Made by a program: the position numbers and the translations under genes. Under the pieces are notes generated by a model. That model was not told the origin of the DNA, ran no database searches, and saw only the letters and a program-made list of their open reading frames with translations. From an uncultured Alphaproteobacteria bacterium (GTDB lineage: Bacteria > Pseudomonadota > Alphaproteobacteria > Micropepsales > Micropepsaceae), in assembly GCA_903857685.1 (NCBI GenBank), contig CAIOFO010000147.1:1-42928 (forward strand): DNA of 42,928 bases, in the 5' to 3' direction. Every line of letters starts with the position of its first letter. Positions within the stretch are counted from its first letter, which is position 1. This document shows, piece by piece, positions 35,264 through 42,562 of this stretch.

Positions 35264-35442
35264 GGCCGCATTATTACCACCGCGCCCGCAACTATCGAGC
35301 GCCGCCATGCCGCAAGGGCCCGTCACATGCCCGGCCGGCATGCGCATCTGCGGAAAAAAAGGGCAATCCTTGCCCGCTTCCCGGCTTTGCCTAACGCGAA
35401 AAGCTGGCGTAGGCTTTGCGGGCTCTATCGGCGGATTCCGGC

Positions 35443-36600
35443 ATGAAGCGCAAGGCCCTTTACAGCCGCGCCACGCGGCGGCGCCCCTTGGCGCCCGGCG
35501 GCACGGCATCCAACAGCGATGATGCGCTGCTGTGGCAGCCGGAAGATGACGCTCCGCGCCTGGCCACGCTGCTGTGGCAGAAAATCAAGGTCTTCAATGC
35601 CCGCCATGACCGCGCCGGGCCCGCCACGCTCGCCGTGCTGGCGACATTGGCGATCCTGGGCGGTTTTCGGCTCGCCCATCCCGGTCCCGTGACGCTGACG
35701 CAATTCGATATCGACAATGCCGTGAAATACACGCTCGGCCATACGCCGCAGCCGCCCGACAACACCACCATCGCCGCCGCCACCGTGATGCCGTCGGTGG
35801 TGCGGGTGGACGGCTTCTATTCGCCCGAGCATGCCGCGGAAATCGCCAAGGCAGAACTGGCCGAGGCCAAGAAGCTGCATATCAAGCCGCCGGAAGGGAT
35901 GAAGGATCCTACGCCGCATGACGCCAAGGGCAAGGATACCAAGCAGGCCCAGACCGTGCCGACCCTGCCGCATTATCCCGGCAAGCAGGCTCAGAACACG
36001 GCGCCCGGCAAGGAACCCTCGACCCAGACGCCCGACGGCAAGCCGCCCGAACAGCATCCCGACACCACCGGCAGCGGCGTGGTGATCGACGAGAAGGGCG
36101 ACATCATGACCAACCTGCATGTGATCTCGGCCACAGACCGCTGGGTGGTGACCTTCGCCGATGGCAGCAAGTCCGATGCGACCCTGGTGTCGTCGCAGCC
36201 CGAGAATGACCTGGCGGTGATCAAGGCCAAGGTCCAGCCCGATGACCTCAAGCCCGCCACCCTGGCCTCGACCCGCGACCTTTATCCCGGCGACACGGTG
36301 GTGGCGGTGGGCTTTCCGTTCGGCATCGGCCCCTCTGTGTCCTCCGGCGTGGTGGCCGGCCTCAAGCGCGAGTTCGAGGACCCGACGGACAAGGACAAGC
36401 CGAAAATGACCAACATGATCCAGTTCGACGCGGCGGTGAATCCGGGCAATTCCGGCGGTCCGCTGATCAACCGCGATGGCGAGGTCGTGGGCATCGTCAC
36501 CGCGATCTACAATCCCACCGGCCAGCATGTCTTTGCCGGCATGGCCTTCGCGGTACCGATCGAAAACGCCGCCAATGCGGTGGGACAAAATCCGTTATAA
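35443..36600 (+). CDS. Membrane-anchored trypsin-like (HtrA/DegP-type) serine protease without PDZ
   Basis: A 385-residue protein with a cytoplasmic basic start, one membrane helix (about 60-75), a low-complexity Lys/Pro/Gln-rich stretch (about 145-208), and an S1C protease domain in the periplasm. The triad is H226 (MTNLHVI), D256 (ENDLAVIK) and S337 (NPGNSGGPL). No PDZ domain follows, so it differs from DegP/DegQ/DegS. The frame could start earlier at 35416. I take ATG 35443 (MKRKALYSR). moxR begins 18 bases after its stop, so it seems to lead a four-gene operon with MoxR, DUF58 and VWA proteins. Confidence 0.88.
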   Translation: MKRKALYSRATRRRPLAPGGTASNSDDALLWQPEDDAPRLATLLWQKIKVFNARHDRAGPATLAVLATLAILGGFRLAHPGPVTLTQFDIDNAVKYTLGHTPQPPDNTTIAAATVMPSVVRVDGFYSPEHAAEIAKAELAEAKKLHIKPPEGMKDPTPHDAKGKDTKQAQTVPTLPHYPGKQAQNTAPGKEPSTQTPDGKPPEQHPDTTGSGVVIDEKGDIMTNLHVISATDRWVVTFADGSKSDATLVSSQPENDLAVIKAKVQPDDLKPATLASTRDLYPGDTVVAVGFPFGIGPSVSSGVVAGLKREFEDPTDKDKPKMTNMIQFDAAVNPGNSGGPLINRDGEVVGIVTAIYNPTGQHVFAGMAFAVPIENAANAVGQNPL

Positions 36601-36618
36601 CAAAAAGGGTATGGGGAC

Positions 36619-37611
36619 ATGGCCAGCGGCGCGCATGAAGGGCTTGAGCATCTCTTATATGAAGTGAAGAAAATCGTGGTCGGCCAGGATCATTTCCTGG
36701 AACGGGTCATGGTGGCGCTTCTGGCCGGCGGGCACCTGCTGGTCGAAGGCGTGCCGGGCCTGGCCAAGACCCTGACGGTCGCCACCCTGGCCCGCGCCAT
36801 GCGCGGCAGCTTCAAGCGCATCCAGTTCACCCCCGACCTGGTGCCGGCCGACCTGATCGGCACCCGCGTCTACAACCAGAAGAACAGCGAATTCGCCACC
36901 GTGCTGGGCCCGGTGTTCGCCAATCTGGTGCTGGCCGACGAAATCAACCGCGCCCCCGCCAAGGTGCAGAGCGCGCTGCTGGAAGTGATGCAGGAACGCC
37001 AGGTCACCATTGCCGGCGAGGCGCACCGCGTGCCGTCGCCCTTTGTGGTGATGGCGACGCAAAATCCCATCGAGACCGAAGGCACCTATGCCCTGCCGGA
37101 AGCGCAGGTGGACCGTTTCATGATGAAGGTGCTGGTCGACTATCCCAGCGAGGACGAGGAATTCGTCATCGTCCAGCGCGTCACCGGCAGCCCGATCGAC
37201 ATCGGCGCCGTCACCACCACCGAGGCGCTGCTGGTGATGCAGCAGGAATCCCGCAAGGTCTATGTCGATCCCTCGCTGGTGACCTATGCCGTCCGGCTGG
37301 TGGCGGCGACCCGCGATCCGCGCAAGGCGGGCCTGCCCGACCATGGCCGCTTTATTCTTTATGGCGCCAGCCCGCGCGCCACCATCGGCATGATCGAGGC
37401 GGGCCGGGCCCTGGCCTATCTGCGCGGCCGCGATTACGTCATTCCCGCCGATGTGGTGGACATCGCACCCGATGTGCTGCGCCATCGCGTGGTGCCGTCC
37501 TATGAGGCGCTGGCCGACGGCATCACCGCCGACAGGCTGGTGGCCGACATCATGCGGGCCGTGCCCGCGCCGGAGAAAGTGCTGGAGACCCGTGTCGCTG
37601 CGAACGCCTGA
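36619..37611 (+). CDS. MoxR-family AAA+ ATPase
   Basis: A 330-residue AAA+ ATPase, the chaperone-like partner of VWA proteins. Walker A is GVPGLAKT (44-51), Walker B is LVLADEINRAPAK (103-114), and QNPIETEGTYALPEAQVDRF is the MoxR sensor-1/arginine finger region. The C-terminal lid has GASPRA and LRHRVVPSYEA. GGGGAC lies just before the ATG. It overlaps the DUF58 gene by 20 bases. In studied cases MoxR and its VWA partner mature or assemble another protein complex, and the client here is unknown. Confidence 0.95.
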   Translation: MASGAHEGLEHLLYEVKKIVVGQDHFLERVMVALLAGGHLLVEGVPGLAKTLTVATLARAMRGSFKRIQFTPDLVPADLIGTRVYNQKNSEFATVLGPVFANLVLADEINRAPAKVQSALLEVMQERQVTIAGEAHRVPSPFVVMATQNPIETEGTYALPEAQVDRFMMKVLVDYPSEDEEFVIVQRVTGSPIDIGAVTTTEALLVMQQESRKVYVDPSLVTYAVRLVAATRDPRKAGLPDHGRFILYGASPRATIGMIEAGRALAYLRGRDYVIPADVVDIAPDVLRHRVVPSYEALADGITADRLVADIMRAVPAPEKVLETRVAANA

Positions 37612-38509
37612 GAGCGTCCTTGCCCGGCTGGACTTGAAGGTTGCGCGCCGGCTGGAAGGCTTGCTGCAGGGCGACCATCGCAGCGCGTTCCGGGGGCAGG
37701 GACTCGATCTGGCGGATTTGCGGGAATACCAGTATCACGACGATGTCCGCCATATCGACTGGAACGTCACGGCGCGGCTGAACATTCCCCATGTCCGCGA
37801 ATATCTGGAAGACCGCGAAATCACCGCCTGGTTCCTGCTGGACATGAGCCCCTCGATTGATTTTGAATCGGTGAGCGTCTCCAAGCGCACCGTGCTGGTG
37901 GAATTCACTGCCCTGGTCTGCCGCCTGCTGGCGGCCAAGGGCAATCGCACCGGCGCCATCCTGTTTTCCGAAAATATCGAGCGCACGCTTCCGGCGCGCG
38001 GCGGCCGCCAGCAATTGCTGGTGCTGCTCGACGCCCTGACCCGGCACCGCACCGAGATGCGCAAGAAGAAAAGGTTTCAGGCCACCGATCTCAAGCGGGT
38101 GCTGGCGGATGCGGCGGGCATCATCCGCCGCCGCTCGCTGATCTTCATCGTTTCCGATTTCATCACCGGGCCGGGCTGGGAAAAGCCGCTGGGCCAGCTC
38201 GCCAGCCGCCACGACGTGATCGCGGTGCGCCTCAGCGATCCCCTGGAAATGCAATTGCCGGATCTGGGCCTGCTCACCTTCCAGGACGCCGAGAGCGGCG
38301 AGCAGCTGTTCGTGGATACCCATGACCGCGGCTTCCGCGGCCGCTTCGCCGCTGCGGCGCAGGCGCGCGAAGACCAGCTGCGCAGCGCCTTCCAGAGCGC
38401 GGGAGTGGACACGCTGGAACTTTCCACCGAGGACGACATCACCGACGCGGTGCTGCGCTTTGCCGACATGCGCAAGCATCGCTTCGCCGGGCCCGCGGTG
38501 CCGGCATGA
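37592..38509 (+). CDS. DUF58 protein
   Basis: A 305-residue DUF58 protein, the usual companion of MoxR and VWA proteins. The diagnostic segment is REYQYHDDVRHIDWNVTAR. The rest resembles a degenerate von Willebrand A fold (WFLLDMSPSIDF and IFIVSDF). It lacks the membrane helices seen in longer DUF58 proteins. I place the start at GTG 37592, with GGAG five bases upstream. The frame is open earlier but that part overlaps moxR. Its stop overlaps the next ATG as ATGA. Confidence 0.9.
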   Translation: MSLRTPESVLARLDLKVARRLEGLLQGDHRSAFRGQGLDLADLREYQYHDDVRHIDWNVTARLNIPHVREYLEDREITAWFLLDMSPSIDFESVSVSKRTVLVEFTALVCRLLAAKGNRTGAILFSENIERTLPARGGRQQLLVLLDALTRHRTEMRKKKRFQATDLKRVLADAAGIIRRRSLIFIVSDFITGPGWEKPLGQLASRHDVIAVRLSDPLEMQLPDLGLLTFQDAESGEQLFVDTHDRGFRGRFAAAAQAREDQLRSAFQSAGVDTLELSTEDDITDAVLRFADMRKHRFAGPAVPA

Positions 38510-39666
38510 GCGCCATCAAGGCCTTCATCGCCCATCCGGACTGGAGCGTCTTCGCCGCTCTTGTCCCCCATATCGGCTTTCTGTGGCCGAGTTTCCTGTG
38601 GGGCCTGCTTTTCATACCGCTGATCGTCGCCGTCTATGTTCTGCTGCTGCGGCGGCGCAAGAAAGGCGCCCTCAGCTACGGCAATGTGGCGCTGGTCAAG
38701 CGCGCCATCGGCGTCACCGGCTGGCGCCGCCATGTTCCGCCCGCCCTGATGCTGGCGGCCCTCGCCATCCTGATCATCGCCATCGCCCGGCCCACCGCCG
38801 AGGTGAGCCTGCCGTCCACCCGCGCCACGGTGATCCTGGCGATGGACGTCTCGGGCAGCATGCGCGCCGCCGACGTCACCCCGTCGCGGATCGAGGCGGC
38901 CCAGATCGCCGCCAAGCAATATGTCAAGGACCAGCCCAAGGATGTGCAGATCGGCATTGTCGCCTTCGCCGCCACCGCCTTCCTGGTGCAGAATCCGACC
39001 ACCGACCGCACCAGCCTGAACGCGGCGATCGACCGGTTTGAACTGCAGCGCGGCACGGCGGTGGGCAGCGGCATATTGGTGTCGCTCTCCACCCTGTTCC
39101 CGCAGGATGATTTTCCCCTCAGCAATTTCAACGGCGGCGGCTTCGGGCGCGGCAATGGCGGCGCGGGCTTCGGCGGCGGCAATGATTTTGCCAGCCGCTT
39201 CGGCGGGCGGGCGCTGGGCGACACGCGCGGGCAGGCGGACAAAAAAAAGCACGTTCCGGTCGAGCCCGGTTCCTACAAGAATGCCGTGATCATCCTGCTC
39301 ACCGACGGCGCCACCAATGCCGGTTACGATCCGGTCGAGGCGGCGCGCATCGCTTCGGAATATGGCGTCAAGGTCTATACCGTGGGCTTCGGCACCGTGC
39401 GGGGCAATATTGTCGGCTTTGGCGGTTTCCAGATGCGCGCCCAGCTGGACGAGGATGCGCTCAAGAAGATTTCCGACATGACGCGCGGCCGCTATTTTCA
39501 CGCTGCCAGCGCCGAAGACCTCAAGGCGGTCTATAGCGTGCTGTCCAAGCAGCTGATCATGGAAACCAAGGAGATGGAGATCACCTCCTTCTTCGCCGCC
39601 GCGGCCGCCCTGCTGATGATGCTGTCGGCCGGCCTGTCGCTGGCCTGGTTCGGCCGCATCCTCTGA
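38506..39666 (+). CDS. BatA-like membrane protein with von Willebrand A domain
   Basis: A 386-residue membrane protein. Helices lie at about 25-48 and 79-95, a VWA domain at about 105-345, and a final helix near 362-383. The MIDAS metal site is AMDVSGSM (D114, S116, S118), a Thr in TTDRTS, and TDG at 266-268. A glycine-rich insertion (209-240, GGGFGRGNGGAGFGGG) splits the VWA fold and is unusual. The set MoxR-DUF58-BatA matches the Bat operon core, but BatB, BatC/BatD and BatE are not seen here. A strong terminator follows 14 bases after the stop. Confidence 0.93.
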   Translation: MSAIKAFIAHPDWSVFAALVPHIGFLWPSFLWGLLFIPLIVAVYVLLLRRRKKGALSYGNVALVKRAIGVTGWRRHVPPALMLAALAILIIAIARPTAEVSLPSTRATVILAMDVSGSMRAADVTPSRIEAAQIAAKQYVKDQPKDVQIGIVAFAATAFLVQNPTTDRTSLNAAIDRFELQRGTAVGSGILVSLSTLFPQDDFPLSNFNGGGFGRGNGGAGFGGGNDFASRFGGRALGDTRGQADKKKHVPVEPGSYKNAVIILLTDGATNAGYDPVEAARIASEYGVKVYTVGFGTVRGNIVGFGGFQMRAQLDEDALKKISDMTRGRYFHAASAEDLKAVYSVLSKQLIMETKEMEITSFFAAAAALLMMLSAGLSLAWFGRIL

Positions 39667-39680
39667 ACTGGCAAAAGACA

Positions 39681-39714
39681 AGCGCCGCTCCCGTTTCCGG
39701 AAGCGGCGCTTTTT
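39681..39714 (+). terminator. Rho-independent terminator after batA
   Basis: AGCGCCGCT (39681-39689) pairs with AGCGGCGCT (39702-39710) around a 12-base loop, followed by TTTT. It lies between the convergent batA-like and PRC-barrel genes. On the minus strand the stem is followed by TGTCTTTT, so it may work both ways. Confidence 0.9.
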
Positions 39715-39725
39715 GACGCGATGGC

Positions 39726-40097
39726 CTACTGCCAGTCGCGATTCACCTTGTAGTAGGAATAACTTTCGGCGCGGATGTCGCCCAGGCTGCCGTCATGCTT
39801 GGTGAGATCCTTCAGGTCGTAGGCCGGGGCGTTTTCCAGCCGGTCCTTGCTCAGCGGCACGACATAGCCGCCCTTGTCTTCACTGTAGTCGAGCATGGAC
39901 CACGGCACCGGGTAGTATTTCTCGCCGATACCGACAAAGCCGCCAAAGCCCAGCGCCGCGAACATGATCTGGTTGGACTGCTTGTCCAGCACGATATCCT
40001 CCACGGTTCCGATCTTGTCGCCCTTGTCATTGTAGACGCTGGTGCCTTTCACGCGGGAAGCGAGAATGGCGGTGGTGTGACCGCTGCTTGTCGTCAT
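39726..40097 (-). CDS. PRC-barrel domain protein
   Basis: A 123-residue soluble protein with one PRC-barrel: VKGTSVYNDKGDKIGTVEDIVLD is the opening strand-turn-strand pattern, followed by FGGFVGIGEKYYPVPWSMLDY. Small PRC-barrel proteins of this type are frequent members of the alphaproteobacterial general stress regulon; their molecular role is unclear. GGAGGA precedes the ATG. A perfect GGAAC-N16-CGTT element lies 30 bases upstream (listed separately), so control by EcfG is likely. Confidence 0.9.
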   Translation of the reverse strand: MTTSSGHTTAILASRVKGTSVYNDKGDKIGTVEDIVLDKQSNQIMFAALGFGGFVGIGEKYYPVPWSMLDYSEDKGGYVVPLSKDRLENAPAYDLKDLTKHDGSLGDIRAESYSYYKVNRDWQ

Positions 40098-40126
40098 GAT
40101 GTCCTCCGGTTGGGGTTCGTAACCGT

Positions 40127-40151
40127 AACGGCAACCTTGCCGCTTCGTTCC
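40127..40151 (-). promoter_or_regulatory. EcfG (general stress sigma) promoter of the PRC-barrel gene
   Basis: On the minus strand GGAAC (40151-40147), a 16-base spacer, then CGTT (40130-40127). This matches the published EcfG/SigT consensus GGAAC-N16/17-CGTT exactly. The distance to the ATG at 40097 leaves a short leader of roughly 20-25 bases with a clear GGAGGA ribosome site. Confidence 0.75.
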
Positions 40152-40247
40152 TGCGCGATGCGTTGTTCCACGAACGAAAAGCCTTTTGTTTCATTGCGGG
40201 GCGCAGCGTCCGTTTCCGCACGGGAACTCGGCGAAAAATATTTTGCC

Positions 40248-40273
40248 GGAACGCTGCCGGGCGCGCGCGGGTT
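40248..40273 (+). promoter_or_regulatory. EcfG-like promoter of the Gln/Asn-rich small protein
   Basis: GGAAC (40248-40252), a 17-base spacer, then GGTT (40270-40273): all five -35 bases and three of four -10 bases match the EcfG consensus. Transcription would start about 36 bases before the ATG at 40316. A second GGAAC at 40223-40227 has no matching -10. Confidence 0.5.
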
Positions 40274-40315
40274 ATCGCGGGGTGGGCTGGAAACACCAAC
40301 CGTAAGGAACTCAGC

Positions 40316-40504
40316 ATGACGAACCAGAACAACGACCAGAGCAAGAATCGGCCGGGACAGCAGAACCAGCCGCAGAACCAGCAGAAGAGCGGCCAGCAGG
40401 CCGGCCAGCAGCAGGGCCAGCACGGTCAGCAGAGCGGCGAAGCCAGTCGCAGTTCCAATCCGGACAAGAACAATCTGAACAAGGACCAGATCAACAAGCG
40501 CTAA
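40316..40504 (+). CDS. 62-residue Gln/Asn-rich disordered protein
   Basis: ATG at 40316 with AAGGA upstream opens a 62-residue protein. It is nearly all Gln, Asn, Lys, Gly, Ser and Asp (for example QQAGQQQGQHGQQSG) and ends NLNKDQINKR. There is no hydrophobic core, so it should be intrinsically disordered and very hydrophilic, like small stress or desiccation proteins. The frame is open 51 codons upstream, but that part lacks a ribosome site. A strong terminator begins 20 bases after the stop, and an EcfG-like promoter lies ahead, so it is its own transcription unit. Confidence 0.8.
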   Translation: MTNQNNDQSKNRPGQQNQPQNQQKSGQQAGQQQGQHGQQSGEASRSSNPDKNNLNKDQINKR

Positions 40505-40523
40505 GGCGCCGTTGGACGGTCGG

Positions 40524-40552
40524 GAGCCCGGCGCGAGCCGGGCTCTTTTTTT
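40524..40552 (+). terminator. Rho-independent terminator after the Gln-rich gene
   Basis: GAGCCCGGC (40524-40532) and GCCGGGCTC (40537-40545) form a perfect 9-bp stem with a GCGA tetraloop, followed by seven T. This is a textbook intrinsic terminator. Confidence 0.95.
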
Positions 40553-40658
40553 ATGGCCAAACCGCCTGACTTCAGCCGCCCCGCTTCCGTCCGTCACGCG
40601 CGCGGGGTACACCTTGCCGGGAACAAGCGCCGCCCACCGGGCGAACGGGGAGATCACC

Positions 40659-41348
40659 ATGCGTATTTCCACACTGACGGTAATGCTTCTGCTGACCGCG
40701 CCCGCCATTCTTGGCGTGCCAGCTTGGGCGCAAAATGCCGGTCCGCCCGCGCCGCCGGTGGCCGGGGTCATCCAGTCCTTTGACGGCAAGACCCTGACCC
40801 TGAAGGCCAATGACGGCAGCGTGGTCGCGGCCGCCCTGGCGCCGAATGCCCGCATCACCATGAGCGTCAAGAAGACCCTGGCCGACATCAAGCCGGGCGA
40901 TTTTATCGCTTCGGGCGGCACCCGCGGTCCCGACGGAAAAATTCACGCCAACGAGATCCGCATCTTCAGCGCGCCGGGCGGCGAGGGACAATTTCCCATG
41001 ACCCAGCCGGGCCAGGTGATGACCAACGCCACCGTGAAAGAAGTGATGACCGATGCCACGGTGAAACAGGTGGGCAGCAGTGGCGGTGTGCCGATCATCA
41101 AGCTCAGTTTCCACGGCGCAGGCGCTCCGGGCACGCCGGGCTGCACCGGCCGCGCCTCCGAGGCGCCGGGCGGCGACGGCAAGGGCTGCATCGGCGAGAC
41201 CGAATTCGACGTTCCCGCCAATGTGCCGGTGGTGGCCCAGCTTCCGGGTGATGTCTCGATGCTGAGGCCCGGCGCCAAGGCCAGCATGAATATCAACAAG
41301 GCCCCGGACGGCAGCAGCGCGGCGGCGCGGGTGACGATTTCCCAGTAA
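40659..41348 (+). CDS. Secreted protein of unknown function (DUF5666-like beta repeats)
   Basis: A 229-residue protein with a signal peptide (MRISTLTVMLLLTAPAILG, cleavage probably after AWA at 24). The mature part opens with VAGVIQSFDGKTLTLKANDGS, a beta pattern as in DUF5666/OB-like metal-tolerance or stress proteins, then IKPGDFIASGG. A short internal repeat (TNATVKEVM, TDATVKQVG) sits near the middle, and a Gly-rich segment has two Cys about 16 apart (GCTGRAS, GKGCIGE). GGGGAGA precedes the ATG. The function is not established. It follows a terminator and so has its own promoter. Confidence 0.78.
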   Translation: MRISTLTVMLLLTAPAILGVPAWAQNAGPPAPPVAGVIQSFDGKTLTLKANDGSVVAAALAPNARITMSVKKTLADIKPGDFIASGGTRGPDGKIHANEIRIFSAPGGEGQFPMTQPGQVMTNATVKEVMTDATVKQVGSSGGVPIIKLSFHGAGAPGTPGCTGRASEAPGGDGKGCIGETEFDVPANVPVVAQLPGDVSMLRPGAKASMNINKAPDGSSAAARVTISQ

Positions 41349-41351
41349 AGC

Positions 41352-41367
41352 CGGGGGGAAACCCCCG
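41352..41367 (+). other. GNRA hairpin after the secreted protein gene
   Basis: CGGGGG and CCCCCG form a 6-bp stem with a GAAA loop, three bases after the stop codon. No U-run follows, so this is a weak or Rho-assisted transcript end. The rest of the gap to 41562 shows no gene. Confidence 0.45.
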
Positions 41368-41529
41368 TGCCGCATGTTGACTTCCCAAAATGTTTAAAGT
41401 CTCTTTGCGGCTGGTAAGCGGCGCAAATTGCACAAGAATTGCCGCAACCGGCGCGAGGGAAAATACCGGGGCAGGGGGACGTCAAAGGCAATGTCGGCAA
41501 TCGCCAGGAATGACGAGCGGACGCGCCAG

Positions 41530-41562
41530 TGAAATTGCCATGAAATTGCCAGGAAATTTTCA
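41530..41562 (+). repeat. 11-base tandem repeat abutting a start codon
   Basis: TGAAATTGCCA occurs twice in tandem (41530-41540, 41541-41551), and a degenerate third copy (GGAAATTTTCA) runs to the GTG at 41563 and contains its ribosome site AGGAAA. Copy-number change could alter spacing or translation, but two copies is a small array and may be chance. Confidence 0.5.
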
Positions 41563-42414
41563 GTGACCCTGTTTCGCCGCATTCTGACCTACCGGCTGAC
41601 GCTGTATTATCTTGCCGCGCTGGTTGTGGCTTCCATCGCCCTGGCCTGGTACGGCATCGTGCGTCCGCTGCCGCTCAATATCGCCTTCTCGGTGGTGGTG
41701 GCGCTGGTCAGCTGCTTTGCCGCCAATGAAGCCTTCGCCCGCGTCTTTGGCGCCAGGTCCAACTGGGAATCGGTTTGCATCAGCGCCATGATCCTGACGC
41801 TGATCGTCACCCCTGCGGCGCCGACCGACCTCACCGCCACGGGCTTTCTGGTTTTCAGCTGCGCCTGGGCGATGGCGTCCAAATACATCCTGGCCACCGG
41901 CAAGAAGCACATCTTCAATCCCGCCGCCTTCGGCGTCGCGCTGGCGGGGCTGCTGCTCAAGGGTTCGGTCAGTTGGTGGGTGGGAGACAATTCCACCATC
42001 CTGCCGCTGATCATTCTGGGCGGCGTGCTGGTGCTGACGCGGCTGCATTATTACGAACTGCTGATCAGCTTCTCCGTGGTGGTGCTGGGCTTGACGGTGG
42101 CGAGCAATCCCTGGGCGCGGGCCGGCACATCGCTCACCATGATGACGGTCCATTCCGCTTTCTGCTTCTTCATCTTTGTCATGCTGACCGAGCCGCGCAC
42201 CGTGCCGCTCGGCCGCTGGCGCCAGGTCGCCTATGGCGCGCTGGTCGGGCTGCTGTATTTTCCCGACAGCCATGTCGGCGATTACTATTTCACGCCGGAA
42301 GTGGCGCTGCTGATCGGCAATGTTTTCACCTTCCTGTTTAACCGCAGGCGGTTGCAGCGCTGGACATCGGCATTGGGCATCAAGGATCGGCTGTCATCGG
42401 CAAAGGCCGGCTGA
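41563..42414 (+). CDS. RnfD/NqrB-family membrane protein, stand-alone
   Basis: A 283-residue integral membrane protein with about nine hydrophobic helices. KKHIFNPAAFGVALAG and MLTEPRTVP match the NqrB/RnfD family, whose members hold covalent or bound flavin in Na+- or H+-pumping quinone reductases. The Thr in the FMN-attachment motif (SGAT type) of true RnfD is not obvious here. No other rnf or nqr gene is present, so it probably works outside the full complex. It starts with GTG behind AGGAAA. A PQQ dehydrogenase starts 150 bases downstream. Confidence 0.8.
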   Translation: MTLFRRILTYRLTLYYLAALVVASIALAWYGIVRPLPLNIAFSVVVALVSCFAANEAFARVFGARSNWESVCISAMILTLIVTPAAPTDLTATGFLVFSCAWAMASKYILATGKKHIFNPAAFGVALAGLLLKGSVSWWVGDNSTILPLIILGGVLVLTRLHYYELLISFSVVVLGLTVASNPWARAGTSLTMMTVHSAFCFFIFVMLTEPRTVPLGRWRQVAYGALVGLLYFPDSHVGDYYFTPEVALLIGNVFTFLFNRRRLQRWTSALGIKDRLSSAKAG

Positions 42415-42562
42415 TCTGGTTGCGGTGCAGCATATTTTCAGGCAAGAAAATTTCTGAACAGCGCTATCCAGTCTTTGCAATTGCGACTAAAAGACGGCTG
42501 GGAACCCTAGGGCAAAACGTCCGGGGGTGGGGAAGCTGTCTACAAAATCAAGGATGAAACGC

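Noticed and set aside
33479-35446. 655-codon plus-strand frame opposite ppc
   Set aside because: Same reason: the minus strand carries all PEPC catalytic motifs.
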